Below, one piece after another: positions 55,396 to 64,000 of a stretch of DNA of 64,000 bases (its first letter is position 1; every line of letters starts with the position of its first letter). The notes under the pieces were generated by a model. It saw only the letters and a list, made by a program, of their open reading frames with translations, was not told the origin of the DNA and ran no database searches. A program made the position numbers and the translations under genes. This stretch comes from Tangfeifania diversioriginum (GTDB lineage Bacteria > Bacteroidota > Bacteroidia > Bacteroidales > Prolixibacteraceae): NCBI RefSeq assembly GCF_900141875.1, contig NZ_FQZE01000016.1:49203-113202 (forward strand), written 5' to 3'.

Positions 55396-58300
55396 TTAAA
55401 ACTTCACATTTACTCCAAAAATTACAGTTCTTGGACTTGTGTATCCGGCCCACTGCATACTTGAGCCAAATATTTCAGGTCTGTTCAGTTTTGATGCCGT
55501 CAGATATCCGAGATTCTGACCAGTAACTGAAAGTGTAACAGCCTTCATGCCAATATCTTCCATTAAATAATTTGGTAACCCGTACGACAGGGAAACTTCT
55601 CTGAATGCCAGGTAGTCACCTTTATAAACCCATCGTGAAGATTGCCGGAAATAGTTCCTTGATCCCAACTGGTCGGCCCAGCGGTATTCAGCAAATTCTG
55701 CTGTTGGATTGTCGGGAGTCCAGGTGTCTCGTGTTTCAACAAGGGTATTGAATGTACCCTGGCCAAAACCCATGAACCACGGGCGTTGAACATCTAACTG
55801 CACAAAACCAAGCGAGTAGTCCATTCTTGCATAGAATGTAAATCCTTTATAAGAAAGGTTTGAAGTAATTCCACCAAACCATTTCGGACGGGTATTTCCC
55901 ATTTTTACCTGGTCAAAGTCGTCAATAACACCGTCTTCGTTTACATCCAGGAAGTTCATATCACCTGGTTTTAGAGGAAGTCCGTTGCCTTTATCATCAC
56001 CCAGGGCATCCCAGGCATCCGGGCCATAAACCGGTCGGCCATTCGACCACCATCCGGTTGTAATATCTTTCCGGTTGGCAGCTTCAGCATTCACTTCGTC
56101 CCAATCATTGAAAACGCCCAGTGCTTTAAATGCATATAAATCTCCTGGTTGCTGTCCTTCCTGGTATCCGCCAACCCAAATCAGGTTACCGGTTGTTCCG
56201 TCGTACACCTGGAAAGCGCCCTGACGGTTGTTTTCCAAACCATTATCCGGTAGCTTCTCAACAATGTTTTTACTGTATGTAATATTGGCAGAAACATCCC
56301 ATGTCCAGTCTTCTTTTCGCAATGCTTTTACCGACATGTCAACTTCTAACCCCTTGTTTCTGAACTCTCCGTTGTTAGAACTGATAGAGCTGATACCGGA
56401 TGAGATTGGCAGGGGAATATTTGCATATTTATCCAGTGTCAAACGGTTGTAGTAAGTAAAATTTGTATTGATTTTGTTTTCAAGAAAACTCACATCAATA
56501 CCTACTTCAGCTGTTTTTGAGCGTTCCCATTTCAGACCCGGATTTGGGATATTCCCAACAACATATCCAACAGTATTATTATAATTAGTATTGTTATAAC
56601 TTCCCTGAAGTACGTATGCGTCAATATCATTCGGATTTCCATTCAAATCGGAAACATTACCGTTCAAACCGTAACTCGCTCTTACTTTCAAGAAAGAAAT
56701 CAGCGAATTATAATCTTTCATGAAGTTTTCCTTATTTACTATCCAACCGGCTGATACCCCTGGAAAAAATCCCCAGCGATTATCACCAAGCAAACGCGAA
56801 TAGCCGTCTTGCCTGAATGTTCCTGAAATCAGGTATTTTTCAGCATAATCATAATTTAATCTCCCAAAATATGAACGTATCCTTTCCTCAATGTGATAGG
56901 TATCAATCGAACGTTTCCCTTCGTCCTGAGAAGTAAGTTCGAGGTCGCTAAAATCGTCGGTTGGCGCACCGCTGCCACTGGCACTCAATCCGATCCACTT
57001 CTTGTCGTAGAATTCATATCCAACCAGGGCACTGGCCGTGTGATTTCCTTTGGTAAGATCGTAGTTTAATACGGCGTTATACGTTTGGCTCAGCTCTTTA
57101 TTATAACGTGCCGATGAGCTGCGCGTAGTATTAATAACGCCGGGCCTTGACCGATAATCCTGGTTAAAAGCCTCATAATACCCTTGATCCAGCAACCAGT
57201 GAGCATTAACTTTCAAACTTAAATTCTGTAAAAAATCAATCTTGAAACTTTGGCCCATTATAAATTTATTGGTGTTGTTATCCCTTTTCAGCTTGTCGAT
57301 ATTAACAAGTGGGTTACCATCGCCGGTATTGTTTCCAAGAATTAATTCCCCATCCGGATTGTATTCCCTTTGAGTTGGTGGCGTACTCAGCATTCTGCCA
57401 AAATAGTTTTGCTCACTTGTTGTGGGAACATCGTACCATTTGGCATCGGTAAACTGAAAATTGCTATTTGAGGTAAACCAGGGACGAATTTTGTACTCGC
57501 CGTTAAAGGTAAAATTTAACCGTTTATACCAGGTTTTTGCAGGTTGTCCTTCTGCATCATAATAGCCAATACCGGCATAATATTTTCCCCGTTCGTTGCT
57601 GCCGCTAAAGCTTATGTTGTAATCTTGCGTTAAAGCCGGATTGTTAAATGCCGTTTTTTCTTTTATAAATTCCGAGAAAATAATTTCCTTTCCGGTTACC
57701 GGGTCAGTCATGGTCTGCCAACCTTGATCCAGCAAGAAAGACAAGTCAGAGGTATAAATCATTGGACTGTAAACGGCCAAAGAAGTTTGGTTTCCATCCA
57801 ATGGATTTCCATTGTCGTCGAAATAACGGTTACCGGTTCCAAAAGGCTGGGCCTGTCCCAGTTGAGCGATATTGGAATATCCGACCCAATCCCCCTGAGA
57901 ATCCTGGTACATTTGAGCGGCATTTTGAATACCTTTTCTTAACCAATACAGGTATTCTTCGGCTCCAAAAAACTCATAAGGATTATTCAAATAGTTTAAA
58001 CCGTATTTTACATTTAACACAACCTCAGGTGCTCCCCCTTTTTTAGTGGTTATAAGAATAACTCCATTATTGGCGCGAGCTCCGTAAAGAGCAGTTGCAC
58101 CCGCATCTTTTAAAACTTCAATCGATTCAATGTCGTTCGGATTGATGTCATTAAATGCACCCACCTGGCCATCAATCAAAACCAAAGGCGAGCCGGTGCC
58201 GTCAAAGTTAGTCCCTCCGCGCAGATAAATGGAAGGTGTTGCTCCCGGATTACCGGAAACATTAGTAACCTTTAACCCGGAAACCGCGCCAGTAAGCGCC

Positions 58301-58734
58301 TGTGCCGGGTTGGCATGAGTTCCTTTAGTGAGCGTTTCTTCTTTAACTGAAGCAATAGAGTTGGTTAGCTTGGAACGCTTCTGTGTTCCGCCATAACCTG
58401 TAACAACAACCTCTTCAAGGGCTTCTACACTTGTTGCTAATTCTACGTTAATAGAGGCTCGGCCATTTACCTCTACCTCTTGTGTTGACATACCAATAAA
58501 AGAAAAAATCAGTATATCATCGATTGAAGCATCCAGTTGATATTCTCCATCAACATTAGTTACCGTACCGGTTGTAGTACCTTTAACAACCACAGAAACA
58601 CCCGGAAGAGGCTCACCGGTATCAGCCTCAGTCACAGTACCCGAAATTGTTTCTTGTGCAAACACCTGCCCGCTGATGAGCATTATTAATGCCAACAAGC
58701 ATAAGCTAAGCAATTTTTTAGTGAAAGTCTTCAT
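55396..58734 (-). CDS. SusC/RagA TonB-dependent outer-membrane receptor
   Basis: A 1112-residue TonB-dependent transporter. After the signal peptide come a carboxypeptidase-regulatory-like domain (about 28-105: ISGTVTEADTGEPLPGVSVVVKG), the SusC linker EALEEVVVTGYG, a plug domain (about 120-235, with GATALYGARANNGVILITTKKG) and a 22-strand barrel ending TVIFGVNVKF. It pairs with SusD and sits at the head of the sialic-acid operon, so the likely cargo is sialic acid or sialylated glycans. Transcription starts from a promoter facing that of the regulator gene. Confidence 0.95.
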   Translation of the reverse strand: MKTFTKKLLSLCLLALIMLISGQVFAQETISGTVTEADTGEPLPGVSVVVKGTTTGTVTNVDGEYQLDASIDDILIFSFIGMSTQEVEVNGRASINVELATSVEALEEVVVTGYGGTQKRSKLTNSIASVKEETLTKGTHANPAQALTGAVSGLKVTNVSGNPGATPSIYLRGGTNFDGTGSPLVLIDGQVGAFNDINPNDIESIEVLKDAGATALYGARANNGVILITTKKGGAPEVVLNVKYGLNYLNNPYEFFGAEEYLYWLRKGIQNAAQMYQDSQGDWVGYSNIAQLGQAQPFGTGNRYFDDNGNPLDGNQTSLAVYSPMIYTSDLSFLLDQGWQTMTDPVTGKEIIFSEFIKEKTAFNNPALTQDYNISFSGSNERGKYYAGIGYYDAEGQPAKTWYKRLNFTFNGEYKIRPWFTSNSNFQFTDAKWYDVPTTSEQNYFGRMLSTPPTQREYNPDGELILGNNTGDGNPLVNIDKLKRDNNTNKFIMGQSFKIDFLQNLSLKVNAHWLLDQGYYEAFNQDYRSRPGVINTTRSSSARYNKELSQTYNAVLNYDLTKGNHTASALVGYEFYDKKWIGLSASGSGAPTDDFSDLELTSQDEGKRSIDTYHIEERIRSYFGRLNYDYAEKYLISGTFRQDGYSRLLGDNRWGFFPGVSAGWIVNKENFMKDYNSLISFLKVRASYGLNGNVSDLNGNPNDIDAYVLQGSYNNTNYNNTVGYVVGNIPNPGLKWERSKTAEVGIDVSFLENKINTNFTYYNRLTLDKYANIPLPISSGISSISSNNGEFRNKGLEVDMSVKALRKEDWTWDVSANITYSKNIVEKLPDNGLENNRQGAFQVYDGTTGNLIWVGGYQEGQQPGDLYAFKALGVFNDWDEVNAEAANRKDITTGWWSNGRPVYGPDAWDALGDDKGNGLPLKPGDMNFLDVNEDGVIDDFDQVKMGNTRPKWFGGITSNLSYKGFTFYARMDYSLGFVQLDVQRPWFMGFGQGTFNTLVETRDTWTPDNPTAEFAEYRWADQLGSRNYFRQSSRWVYKGDYLAFREVSLSYGLPNYLMEDIGMKAVTLSVTGQNLGYLTASKLNRPEIFGSSMQWAGYTSPRTVIFGVNVKF

Positions 58735-58762
58735 AAGCTGTTTTTTTTAATTATTTTCTTTA

Positions 58763-58770
58763 TATATTTG
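58763..58770 (+). promoter_or_regulatory. -7 promoter box of the GntR regulator gene
   Basis: TATATTTG matches TAnnTTTG. Its transcription start would fall about 58777, within the palindrome at 58773-58787. Confidence 0.55.
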
Positions 58771-58772
58771 CA

Positions 58773-58787
58773 TTATGTATTACATAA
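58773..58787. promoter_or_regulatory. Palindromic operator between face-to-face promoters
   Basis: TTATGTATTACATAA has perfect 7-bp arms around one central base and contains the GT-N3-AC core known for FadR-subfamily GntR operators, although the outer T/A bases of the published consensus are swapped. It sits between the -7 boxes of the regulator (58763-58770, plus) and SusC (58795-58802, minus), at both predicted start sites. One bound dimer could block both promoters. Confidence 0.65.
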
Positions 58788-58794
58788 CACAGCA

Positions 58795-58824
58795 CAAATA
58801 TATTTAATAATTTTTTAATTCAAA
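58795..58824 (-). promoter_or_regulatory. Promoter of the SusC-led sialic-acid operon
   Basis: On the minus strand TATATTTG (58795-58802) is preceded by TTTG (58821-58824) with 18 nt spacing, close to the Bacteroidetes consensus. The leader before the SusC ATG would be about 54 nt. Confidence 0.6.
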
Positions 58825-58886
58825 ATTTTTAAGAAATTTGTGTTCAATTTTTTTATAGCTGAAAATCAATTAAATTTTTCGGAAGC

Positions 58887-59597
58887 ATGAACTCACAAGG
58901 AAAAGCAGAATACTTATCGACAATTGACACAAGAAGCCTGGTAGATAAAGTTGAAATGAACCTCGTTGATTTTTTCATTAAAAAAGAGTACAAACCCGGT
59001 GATGTGATCCCCAAAGAAATGGAATTGGCCAATGCCATGGGCGTGAGCCGCACGGTTATCCGGGAGTCGCTCACCCGGTTAAAAACACTGGGAATAATTG
59101 AATCCATAAAACACAAGGGAACCATCATTAAAAGTCCTGATCTTTCCGCTCTGTTGGGAAAATCAATGATTCCGCGTATGCTCGACAATACCACGCTCAA
59201 AGATATTTTTGAACTGCGTCTGGTAATAGAAATCGGGATGGCTGATTTGATTTTTCAGCATGTTTCACCCGAAGATATTGCAGATCTGCAACGCATAATT
59301 AATAAGGAACCGGAAAAATCGGACGATGTTTTGTTCGACATCGATCATGAAATTAAGTTTCACGGTAAACTTTACGAAATTGCCCACAATGATACGCTTT
59401 TAAAATTTCAGCAAATTTTACTGCCTGTTTTTAACTACATGTACGACAGCGGCCTGATAAAAAAACCTATTCAAAAGAAAACCCATGTTTCGCACCAGGG
59501 CCTGGTCGATATATTAAAAAATGGTTCTCCCGATAAATTCCGGTCGGCAATGCGCAACCATCTGGAAAACCATTTTCAACGATTATACGGAAAGTAA
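58887..59597 (+). CDS. FadR/GntR-family transcriptional regulator (NanR-like by context)
   Basis: A 236-residue regulator. An N-terminal winged helix (about 20-90: KEYKPGDVIPKEMELANAMGVSRTVIRESLTRLKTLGII) is followed by an FCD-type helical ligand domain with Asp/His residues (FDIDHEIKFHGKLYEIAHN) that usually bind a metal and a carboxylate effector. Divergent from the SusC-led sialic-acid genes, it most likely represses them and itself and responds to sialic acid or a catabolite. The effector is inferred from context only. Confidence 0.9.
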   Translation: MNSQGKAEYLSTIDTRSLVDKVEMNLVDFFIKKEYKPGDVIPKEMELANAMGVSRTVIRESLTRLKTLGIIESIKHKGTIIKSPDLSALLGKSMIPRMLDNTTLKDIFELRLVIEIGMADLIFQHVSPEDIADLQRIINKEPEKSDDVLFDIDHEIKFHGKLYEIAHNDTLLKFQQILLPVFNYMYDSGLIKKPIQKKTHVSHQGLVDILKNGSPDKFRSAMRNHLENHFQRLYGK

Positions 59598-59601
59598 ATT
59601 T

Positions 59602-59769
59602 TCAGCTATCCCTGCAATTTTCACGTTCGTATTTTTCCATTAAATCGGTGAGTAGAAGCAACTCTTTTAGATCTTCATCGGTTTTTTGGGTTTCGCATAA
59701 TACGATGAAGCGGTTGAGGGCCTCCCTGTAATCGTCTTCAGTTTCTATTTCAATTATTCTTTGTTGCAT
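59602..59769 (-). CDS. Orphan HigA-N-terminus-like small protein
   Basis: A 55-residue protein from the ATG at 59767-59769 (MQQRIIEIETEDDYREAL). The pattern of acidic helices ending in LLTDLMEKYE resembles the N-terminal segment of HigA-type antitoxins, but the helix-turn-helix that normally follows is missing and no toxin gene is adjacent. It begins 2 nt after the polA stop, so it is translationally coupled. It may be a HigA remnant or a free-standing helical protein; function unknown. Confidence 0.6.
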   Translation of the reverse strand: MQQRIIEIETEDDYREALNRFIVLCETQKTDEDLKELLLLTDLMEKYERENCRDS

Positions 59770-59771
59770 AA

Positions 59772-62543
59772 TTAATGGGCATCGAGCCAATTGTCGGCAG
59801 CATTCATTTCAACGGTTAACGGAACATCAAAATGAACAGCATTTTCCATCTCATTTTTAACAATCTTTTTTACCTCTTCAAGTTCCGTTTTAAACACATC
59901 AAAATTCAGCTCATCGTGCACCTGCAATATCATTTTTGATTTTAATTTTTCGTTTTTAAACGATTCAAAAATTTTAATCATTGCCATTTTTATTATGTCG
60001 GCGGCCGAGCCCTGTATGGGCGCGTTTATGGCGTTACGTTCTGCCATGCCGCGGACGGTACCATTGGCTGAATTAATGTCATTTAAATAACGCTTACGCC
60101 CTTTAATTGTTTGCACATACCCTTTATTTCTGGCCAGTTCTATTTGCCTGTCCATGAATCCTTTAATTTTCGGGAAATTTTCAAAATAACCGTCGATCAA
60201 CTCTTTAGCTTCTTTCCTGGGAATGTTCAGCCGTTGCGAAAGTCCGTAGGCTGAAATTCCGTAAATGATCCCGAAATTGGCGGTTTTGGCTTTCCGGCGC
60301 ATGTCGGATGTCACTTCATTTTCGGGAACTTTGTATATTTTGGCGGCTGTAATGGAGTGAATATCTTTCCCTTCGTTGAACGCTTTCAGCATCTCCTCAT
60401 CTTTGCTCAGCGCGGCCATAATGCGCAGTTCAATTTGCGAGTAGTCAGCCGAAAGAAAGGTGTGTTCCTCGTCCGAAGGAATGAACGCCCTCCGGATTTC
60501 ACGCCCGGCTTCGTCGCGGATGGGAATGTTTTGCAGGTTGGGGTTGATGGAACTCAACCGCCCGGTGGACGTAATGGCCTGGTTAAACGAGGAGTGAATT
60601 TTCCCGGTTCTTTTATTGACGATTTCGGGCAACGCTTCCACATAAGTAGAAAGCAACTTTTTCAGCCCCCTGAATTCCAGGATTTTATTCACAATCGGAT
60701 GCCTGTCGGCGAGGCGCACCAATACTTCTTCTGAAGTGGAATACTGTTTCGTTTTGGTTTTGCGGGCGTTGGTATCAATTTTCAGTTTTTCGAAAAGAAT
60801 AGGCCCCAACTGTTTGGGCGACGACACATTGAACTCCTCCCCTGCCATCTCGTGTATCTCTTTTTCAATCTCAATAATCTGCTTCCTGAGTTTTTTGGCA
60901 TATTCCTTTAATACTTCCGAATTAATTTTCACCCCAGCATTTTCCATGTGCACCAGCACCGGAACCAATGGCATCTCCATTGTTTCGAACAGTTCGCGCA
61001 TTTCATATTCATCCAGTTTCGGGTCGAGTGCCTGTTTCAGCTGAAAAGTTAAATCCGCATCCTCGCAGGCATAGTCGCGCAGTTTTTCTTTTCCAACCGA
61101 GCGCATGCTCAACTGGTTTTTCCCTTTTTTGCCAATCAGGTTTTCGGTGGGTACTTTTTCGTAATTCAGGTAAATGTCGCACAAATAATCGAGGTTGTGT
61201 TTTTGCTCGGGTTGAATGAGGTAGTGCGCCAGCATGGTGTCGTACAGCTTTCCTTTCACCTCGATGCCATAATTGCTCAGCATCAGCATGTCGTACTTAA
61301 TATTCTGGGCAATTTTCAGAATATTTTCATCGGCAAAAATGTCGCGGAATTCATCCATCACTTTCTGCGCCTCCTCTTTTTTTGAGGGCAGCAAAACACA
61401 GTAAGCCTCGTGTTTGCGGAATGAAAATGAAAGGCAAACAATTTCGGAAGAATGGGTGTCAAGCCCCGTAGTTTCGGTATCGAAACAAAACGCTTCGGTT
61501 ACAGAAAGCTCGGCACGCAGACTGGCGCGCTGCATTTCGTTTTCAACCAAATAATACTGGTGGGGAACCGATTCCAGGTTTTCGCGCTTTTGAGCAGCGG
61601 GTTGCGCTGCCTCCACATCTCCAAAAAGCGACTGCTGGGTCGCCACACTTGGCTTCACCTCTTCAAGTCCCAGCCGCTGGGCCAGTGTGCGGAATTCCAG
61701 ATCTTCAAAAATGGCTTTCAGCGCTTCTTTATCAGGCTCATCGCGGGTAAGGCCTTTTTTGTCGAACTCGATGGGCACATCCTGGATGATGGTCACCAGT
61801 TTGCGCGATAAATAAACCTGGTCTTTAAACTCCAGCAAGTTCTCCTTCTGCTTGCCTTTCAGGTCGTCAATGTTCTCGTAAATCCCATCGATGCTACCGT
61901 ATTTGGCAATCAGTTTTTCAGCTGTTTTTGGCCCGATGCCCGGACATCCGGGAATATTGTCGGCACTGTCGCCCATCAATCCAAGGATATCGATTACCTG
62001 ATCCGTATCTTCTATTCCGAATTTCTTTTTCACTTCTTCGGGGCCCCAGACTTCAGCGGAGCCTCCCTGTTTGGCCGGTTTGTACATTCGCACATGATCT
62101 TCCACCAGCTGGGCATAGTCTTTATCCGGTGTCATCATAAAGGTGTCAAAACCTTCAGGTTTGGCTTTTTGAGCCAGTGTACCGATTACATCATCGGCTT
62201 CAAAACCTTTCTTTTCAATAATTGGAATATTGAATGCTTCAATAATTTTGCGGATGTAGGGAACTGATTTTCGCAAATCCTCGGGCATTTCTTCGCGATT
62301 GGCTTTGTATTCCTTGTACATCTCGTGGCGAAAAGTGGGCGCCGACACATCGAAAACAACCCCGATGTAATGTGGGTCTTCGGCTTCGAGCAACTGCGTG
62401 AGGGTGTTTGTAAAACCAAGCATTGCGGAAGTATTTACTCCTTTAGAATTAAACCTCGGGTTACGAATAAATGCATAATAACTTCTGTAAATCAATGCGT
62501 AAGCATCGAGAAGGAAAAGTTTCTTCGGGCTGTTTTCTGTCAT
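59772..62543 (-). CDS. polA: DNA polymerase I
   Basis: A 923-residue polymerase with all three activities: 5' nuclease (about 8-290, LLDAYALIYRSYYAF and GDSADNIPGCPGIGPKTA), an active 3'-5' exonuclease (FDTETTGLD motif near 355) and the family A polymerase domain (SADYSQIELRIMAALS, RRKAKTANFGIIYGISAYG, LQVHDELNFD). It is used in repair and Okazaki-fragment processing. Length and motif order are standard. The QueD-like gene lies 11 nt upstream and the small HigA-N-like gene 2 nt downstream, suggesting one transcript. Confidence 0.97.
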   Translation of the reverse strand: MTENSPKKLFLLDAYALIYRSYYAFIRNPRFNSKGVNTSAMLGFTNTLTQLLEAEDPHYIGVVFDVSAPTFRHEMYKEYKANREEMPEDLRKSVPYIRKIIEAFNIPIIEKKGFEADDVIGTLAQKAKPEGFDTFMMTPDKDYAQLVEDHVRMYKPAKQGGSAEVWGPEEVKKKFGIEDTDQVIDILGLMGDSADNIPGCPGIGPKTAEKLIAKYGSIDGIYENIDDLKGKQKENLLEFKDQVYLSRKLVTIIQDVPIEFDKKGLTRDEPDKEALKAIFEDLEFRTLAQRLGLEEVKPSVATQQSLFGDVEAAQPAAQKRENLESVPHQYYLVENEMQRASLRAELSVTEAFCFDTETTGLDTHSSEIVCLSFSFRKHEAYCVLLPSKKEEAQKVMDEFRDIFADENILKIAQNIKYDMLMLSNYGIEVKGKLYDTMLAHYLIQPEQKHNLDYLCDIYLNYEKVPTENLIGKKGKNQLSMRSVGKEKLRDYACEDADLTFQLKQALDPKLDEYEMRELFETMEMPLVPVLVHMENAGVKINSEVLKEYAKKLRKQIIEIEKEIHEMAGEEFNVSSPKQLGPILFEKLKIDTNARKTKTKQYSTSEEVLVRLADRHPIVNKILEFRGLKKLLSTYVEALPEIVNKRTGKIHSSFNQAITSTGRLSSINPNLQNIPIRDEAGREIRRAFIPSDEEHTFLSADYSQIELRIMAALSKDEEMLKAFNEGKDIHSITAAKIYKVPENEVTSDMRRKAKTANFGIIYGISAYGLSQRLNIPRKEAKELIDGYFENFPKIKGFMDRQIELARNKGYVQTIKGRKRYLNDINSANGTVRGMAERNAINAPIQGSAADIIKMAMIKIFESFKNEKLKSKMILQVHDELNFDVFKTELEEVKKIVKNEMENAVHFDVPLTVEMNAADNWLDAH

Positions 62544-62554
62544 ACTATTTTGTT

Positions 62555-63004
62555 TTACTGATTATCCTCTGCAAACCACTCGGCAAATGCGGTTACGGTT
62601 TCAAAAAGCCGGATGCTGAAAAGCGAAACGTCGGGCGGTAGTTTTTCCTGAAGGATTTCGGCAATGTAACTGACAATATTTTCGGTAGTGGGTTGAAAAT
62701 CGACCAGGATAATTCGTTCCGAAGTTTTTCGCAGCAACTCAGTTTGTTCTTCAGGCACCAGTTTGTTTACCATTAATGAGTGATCGAACCGGTTGACAAT
62801 CTCCGATTTTACGAGGTGCTTCAAATCGGCAAAATCCATCACCATGCCGTCTTTCGGATGACCGGGCTGGTTGCGCGGCTCGCCGGCCAGCGTCACTTCC
62901 AGGTTGTACGAATGCCCGTGAATATTCCGGCACAGGCCGTCGTATTCGTGAAGCGTGTGTGCCATCTCAAAATGAAACCGTTTGGTTACCCTGATTTTTG
63001 CCAT
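62555..63004 (-). CDS. queD: 6-carboxytetrahydropterin synthase / PTPS-family enzyme
   Basis: A 149-residue enzyme of the 6-pyruvoyl-tetrahydropterin synthase fold. Zinc ligands are His16, His29 and His31 and the catalytic Cys25 lies in YDGLCRNIHGHSY; the later MDFADLK, FDHSLM and PTTENI segments complete the motif set. QueD makes carboxytetrahydropterin for queuosine; a PTPS role in pterin synthesis is less likely in bacteria. A -7 box TAATTTTG lies on the minus strand at 63027-63034, probably the promoter of queD-polA. Confidence 0.9.
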   Translation of the reverse strand: MAKIRVTKRFHFEMAHTLHEYDGLCRNIHGHSYNLEVTLAGEPRNQPGHPKDGMVMDFADLKHLVKSEIVNRFDHSLMVNKLVPEEQTELLRKTSERIILVDFQPTTENIVSYIAEILQEKLPPDVSLFSIRLFETVTAFAEWFAEDNQ

Positions 63005-63248
63005 CTGTAAACTGTTTTAGAAATCGCAAAATTACAGAAATTCGGACGGAAAGGTTAAGTATCGGGGAAATAATTCAGGATTAAGGTGTAGGCCCGGGAG
63101 TAATCCTTTAGCTTCCGTACGATTGCATCATCAAAACTTCCTTTTGTTGATAAAAAGTAAAAAAGCCTGATCAAAAAATCAGCTAATAGTACCATTTCTT
63201 TCAGCATTTTACATTACAGCCTCCATGTTATATTAATCTAATTTTGCA

Positions 63249-63791
63249 TTGAGCGATTATATTCACTGCTGTGACCTGGTAAAACAACAGTTGCAAGACA
63301 GGATAATTGAAAAAAATAGATTTATGAAAGTTAAAGGAAGAAGACTTTTTTCATTAGTGCAAACAGATACTGAATATTTTAACGATAATCAAGATAAAAT
63401 TGAACTTTTGGATTGTCAGCAAGATGAGAAAATCTGCAAAAATTATCTTCCGGAAATTAATAACTATTTTCATGAATCGGACATGTATTTTAGAGATAAG
63501 CAATTCCAAAAATCAATTGAAGCCTTAAAAAACGCTTTTTACACAACTGAAGAATTCCGGGAGTCTTCCTGCTCAAAATGCGCTGAGTTTATTCAATCAG
63601 TAATTATTCAATCGCTGGAAAACATCCATGATGAACTACGAAAAATGTCAACCGGATTGTTTAGCACAAAACGATACCAATTGAGTTGCAACGAAGCAGA
63701 AAAAGTGCTAAAGGAATTCAAATCCAGTGGGAACCAATCGGATTACACAAGCAGAAGAAAAAAAAAGAATGAATTTGCGTATGCAGGGTAG
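63249..63791 (+). CDS. Hypothetical protein, cysteine-containing and helical
   Basis: Up to 180 residues if the TTG at 63249 is used, or 155 from the ATG at 63324 (MKVKGRRLFSLVQTDTEYF). A plus-strand -7 box TAATTTTG at 63239-63246 would start transcription near 63253, after the TTG, which favours the ATG. The protein is helical and charged with scattered cysteines (CQQDEKICKNY, SSCSKCAEF) and no signal peptide or membrane segment. A central helix pair resembles a TPR-like unit. No family is recognised; its A/T-rich codon use is like that of accessory genes. Confidence 0.55.
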   Translation: MSDYIHCCDLVKQQLQDRIIEKNRFMKVKGRRLFSLVQTDTEYFNDNQDKIELLDCQQDEKICKNYLPEINNYFHESDMYFRDKQFQKSIEALKNAFYTTEEFRESSCSKCAEFIQSVIIQSLENIHDELRKMSTGLFSTKRYQLSCNEAEKVLKEFKSSGNQSDYTSRRKKKNEFAYAG

Positions 63792-63924
63792 ATTATCAAC
63801 TTTTGCTACCCATACTTCTGTTGTAAAATTTAAAAATTGACATTGATAATTTATAGCGTGTTTCCTGCAATAAATTAATTTATTCCACTCTTTTTACTGA
63901 ATATTTTTAGTTCAAATTAGAAAC

Positions 63925-63999
63925 CCACGTTCTCTGAACGTGGTCAGAGTCGTTTTACGGGTTTGCCTATAAAAGACTCATTGCTAACTTTCGAAAGTT
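63925..63999. mobile_element. Possible IS200/IS605-type element terminus (cut by window)
   Basis: CCACGTTC-TCT-GAACGTGG (63925-63943) is a perfect 8-bp stem with a 3-nt loop, and AACTTTCGAAAGTT (63986-63999) is a perfect palindrome close by. Subterminal hairpins of this size mark the ends of IS200/IS605 elements and the REP sequences derived from them. No transposase is visible before the window ends. Confidence 0.4.
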
Positions 64000-64000
64000 G

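Overview
The window reads as a chromosomal segment of a Bacteroidota bacterium, most likely class Bacteroidia (Marinilabiliales/Prolixibacteraceae-like; the family is inferred from gene content and style, not proven). Supporting features are a SusC/SusD pair, Bacteroidetes-type promoters (TAnnTTTG -7 boxes), two secreted proteins with type IX secretion sorting domains, a DUF4271-hemD-rnpA cluster, a DAHP synthase-chorismate mutase fusion, many signal-peptide and lipobox starts, and a glycyl radical enzyme that implies an anaerobic phase. No rRNA, tRNA, CRISPR array or complete insertion sequence was found. No gene looks broken except those cut by the window edge.

Layout. 1-5057: a partial DUF2797 gene, an AAA/wHTH ATPase with an inverted repeat over its promoter, and an McrBC-type restriction pair whose McrB carries a PUA/EVE-like domain inside its NTPase core. 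5049-13416: an M28 peptidase, DoxD/DoxX membrane proteins, a HypD-type glycyl radical dehydratase with its radical-SAM activase, and small envelope proteins. 13658-20885: a GH130 lipoprotein, then a phosphorelay (hybrid kinase with Hpt plus an NtrC-type sigma-54 activator). A putative sigma-54 promoter follows, in front of a coiled-coil membrane protein and a DUF4382 lipoprotein. 21072-30796: a DEAD-box helicase, an outer-membrane barrel, creatininase-family and PepE hydrolases, an AspT/YidE-like transporter, a GH32 fructan hydrolase and a NarL-type two-component pair. 31119-36479: two paralogous secreted metalloproteases flanking a 40-residue membrane microprotein.

36572-38738 holds an aromatic amino acid operon. 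A short leader peptide with four Tyr-Phe pairs and a strong intrinsic terminator precede tyrA and a DAHP synthase-chorismate mutase fusion. This is a textbook-style transcription attenuator and the clearest regulatory discovery here. 38792-42051 carries rnpA, hemD, DUF4271 and an acyltransferase on the minus strand.

42163-59597 is a sialic-acid utilisation locus. A FadR/GntR regulator is divergent from SusC, SusD, sialidase, GH20 hexosaminidase, two esterase genes, N-acetylneuraminate lyase, an N-acylglucosamine 2-epimerase and a mutarotase-symporter fusion. Together they would release, de-acetylate, import and cleave sialic acid to ManNAc plus pyruvate and convert ManNAc to GlcNAc. One palindrome lies between two face-to-face promoters at the regulator/SusC junction. 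Palindromic repeats and a terminator-like hairpin sit inside the operon.

59602-64000: an orphan HigA-N-terminus-like microprotein coupled to polA, polA, a QueD/PTPS-family gene, a cysteine-rich hypothetical gene, and at the edge a hairpin resembling an IS200/IS605 terminus.
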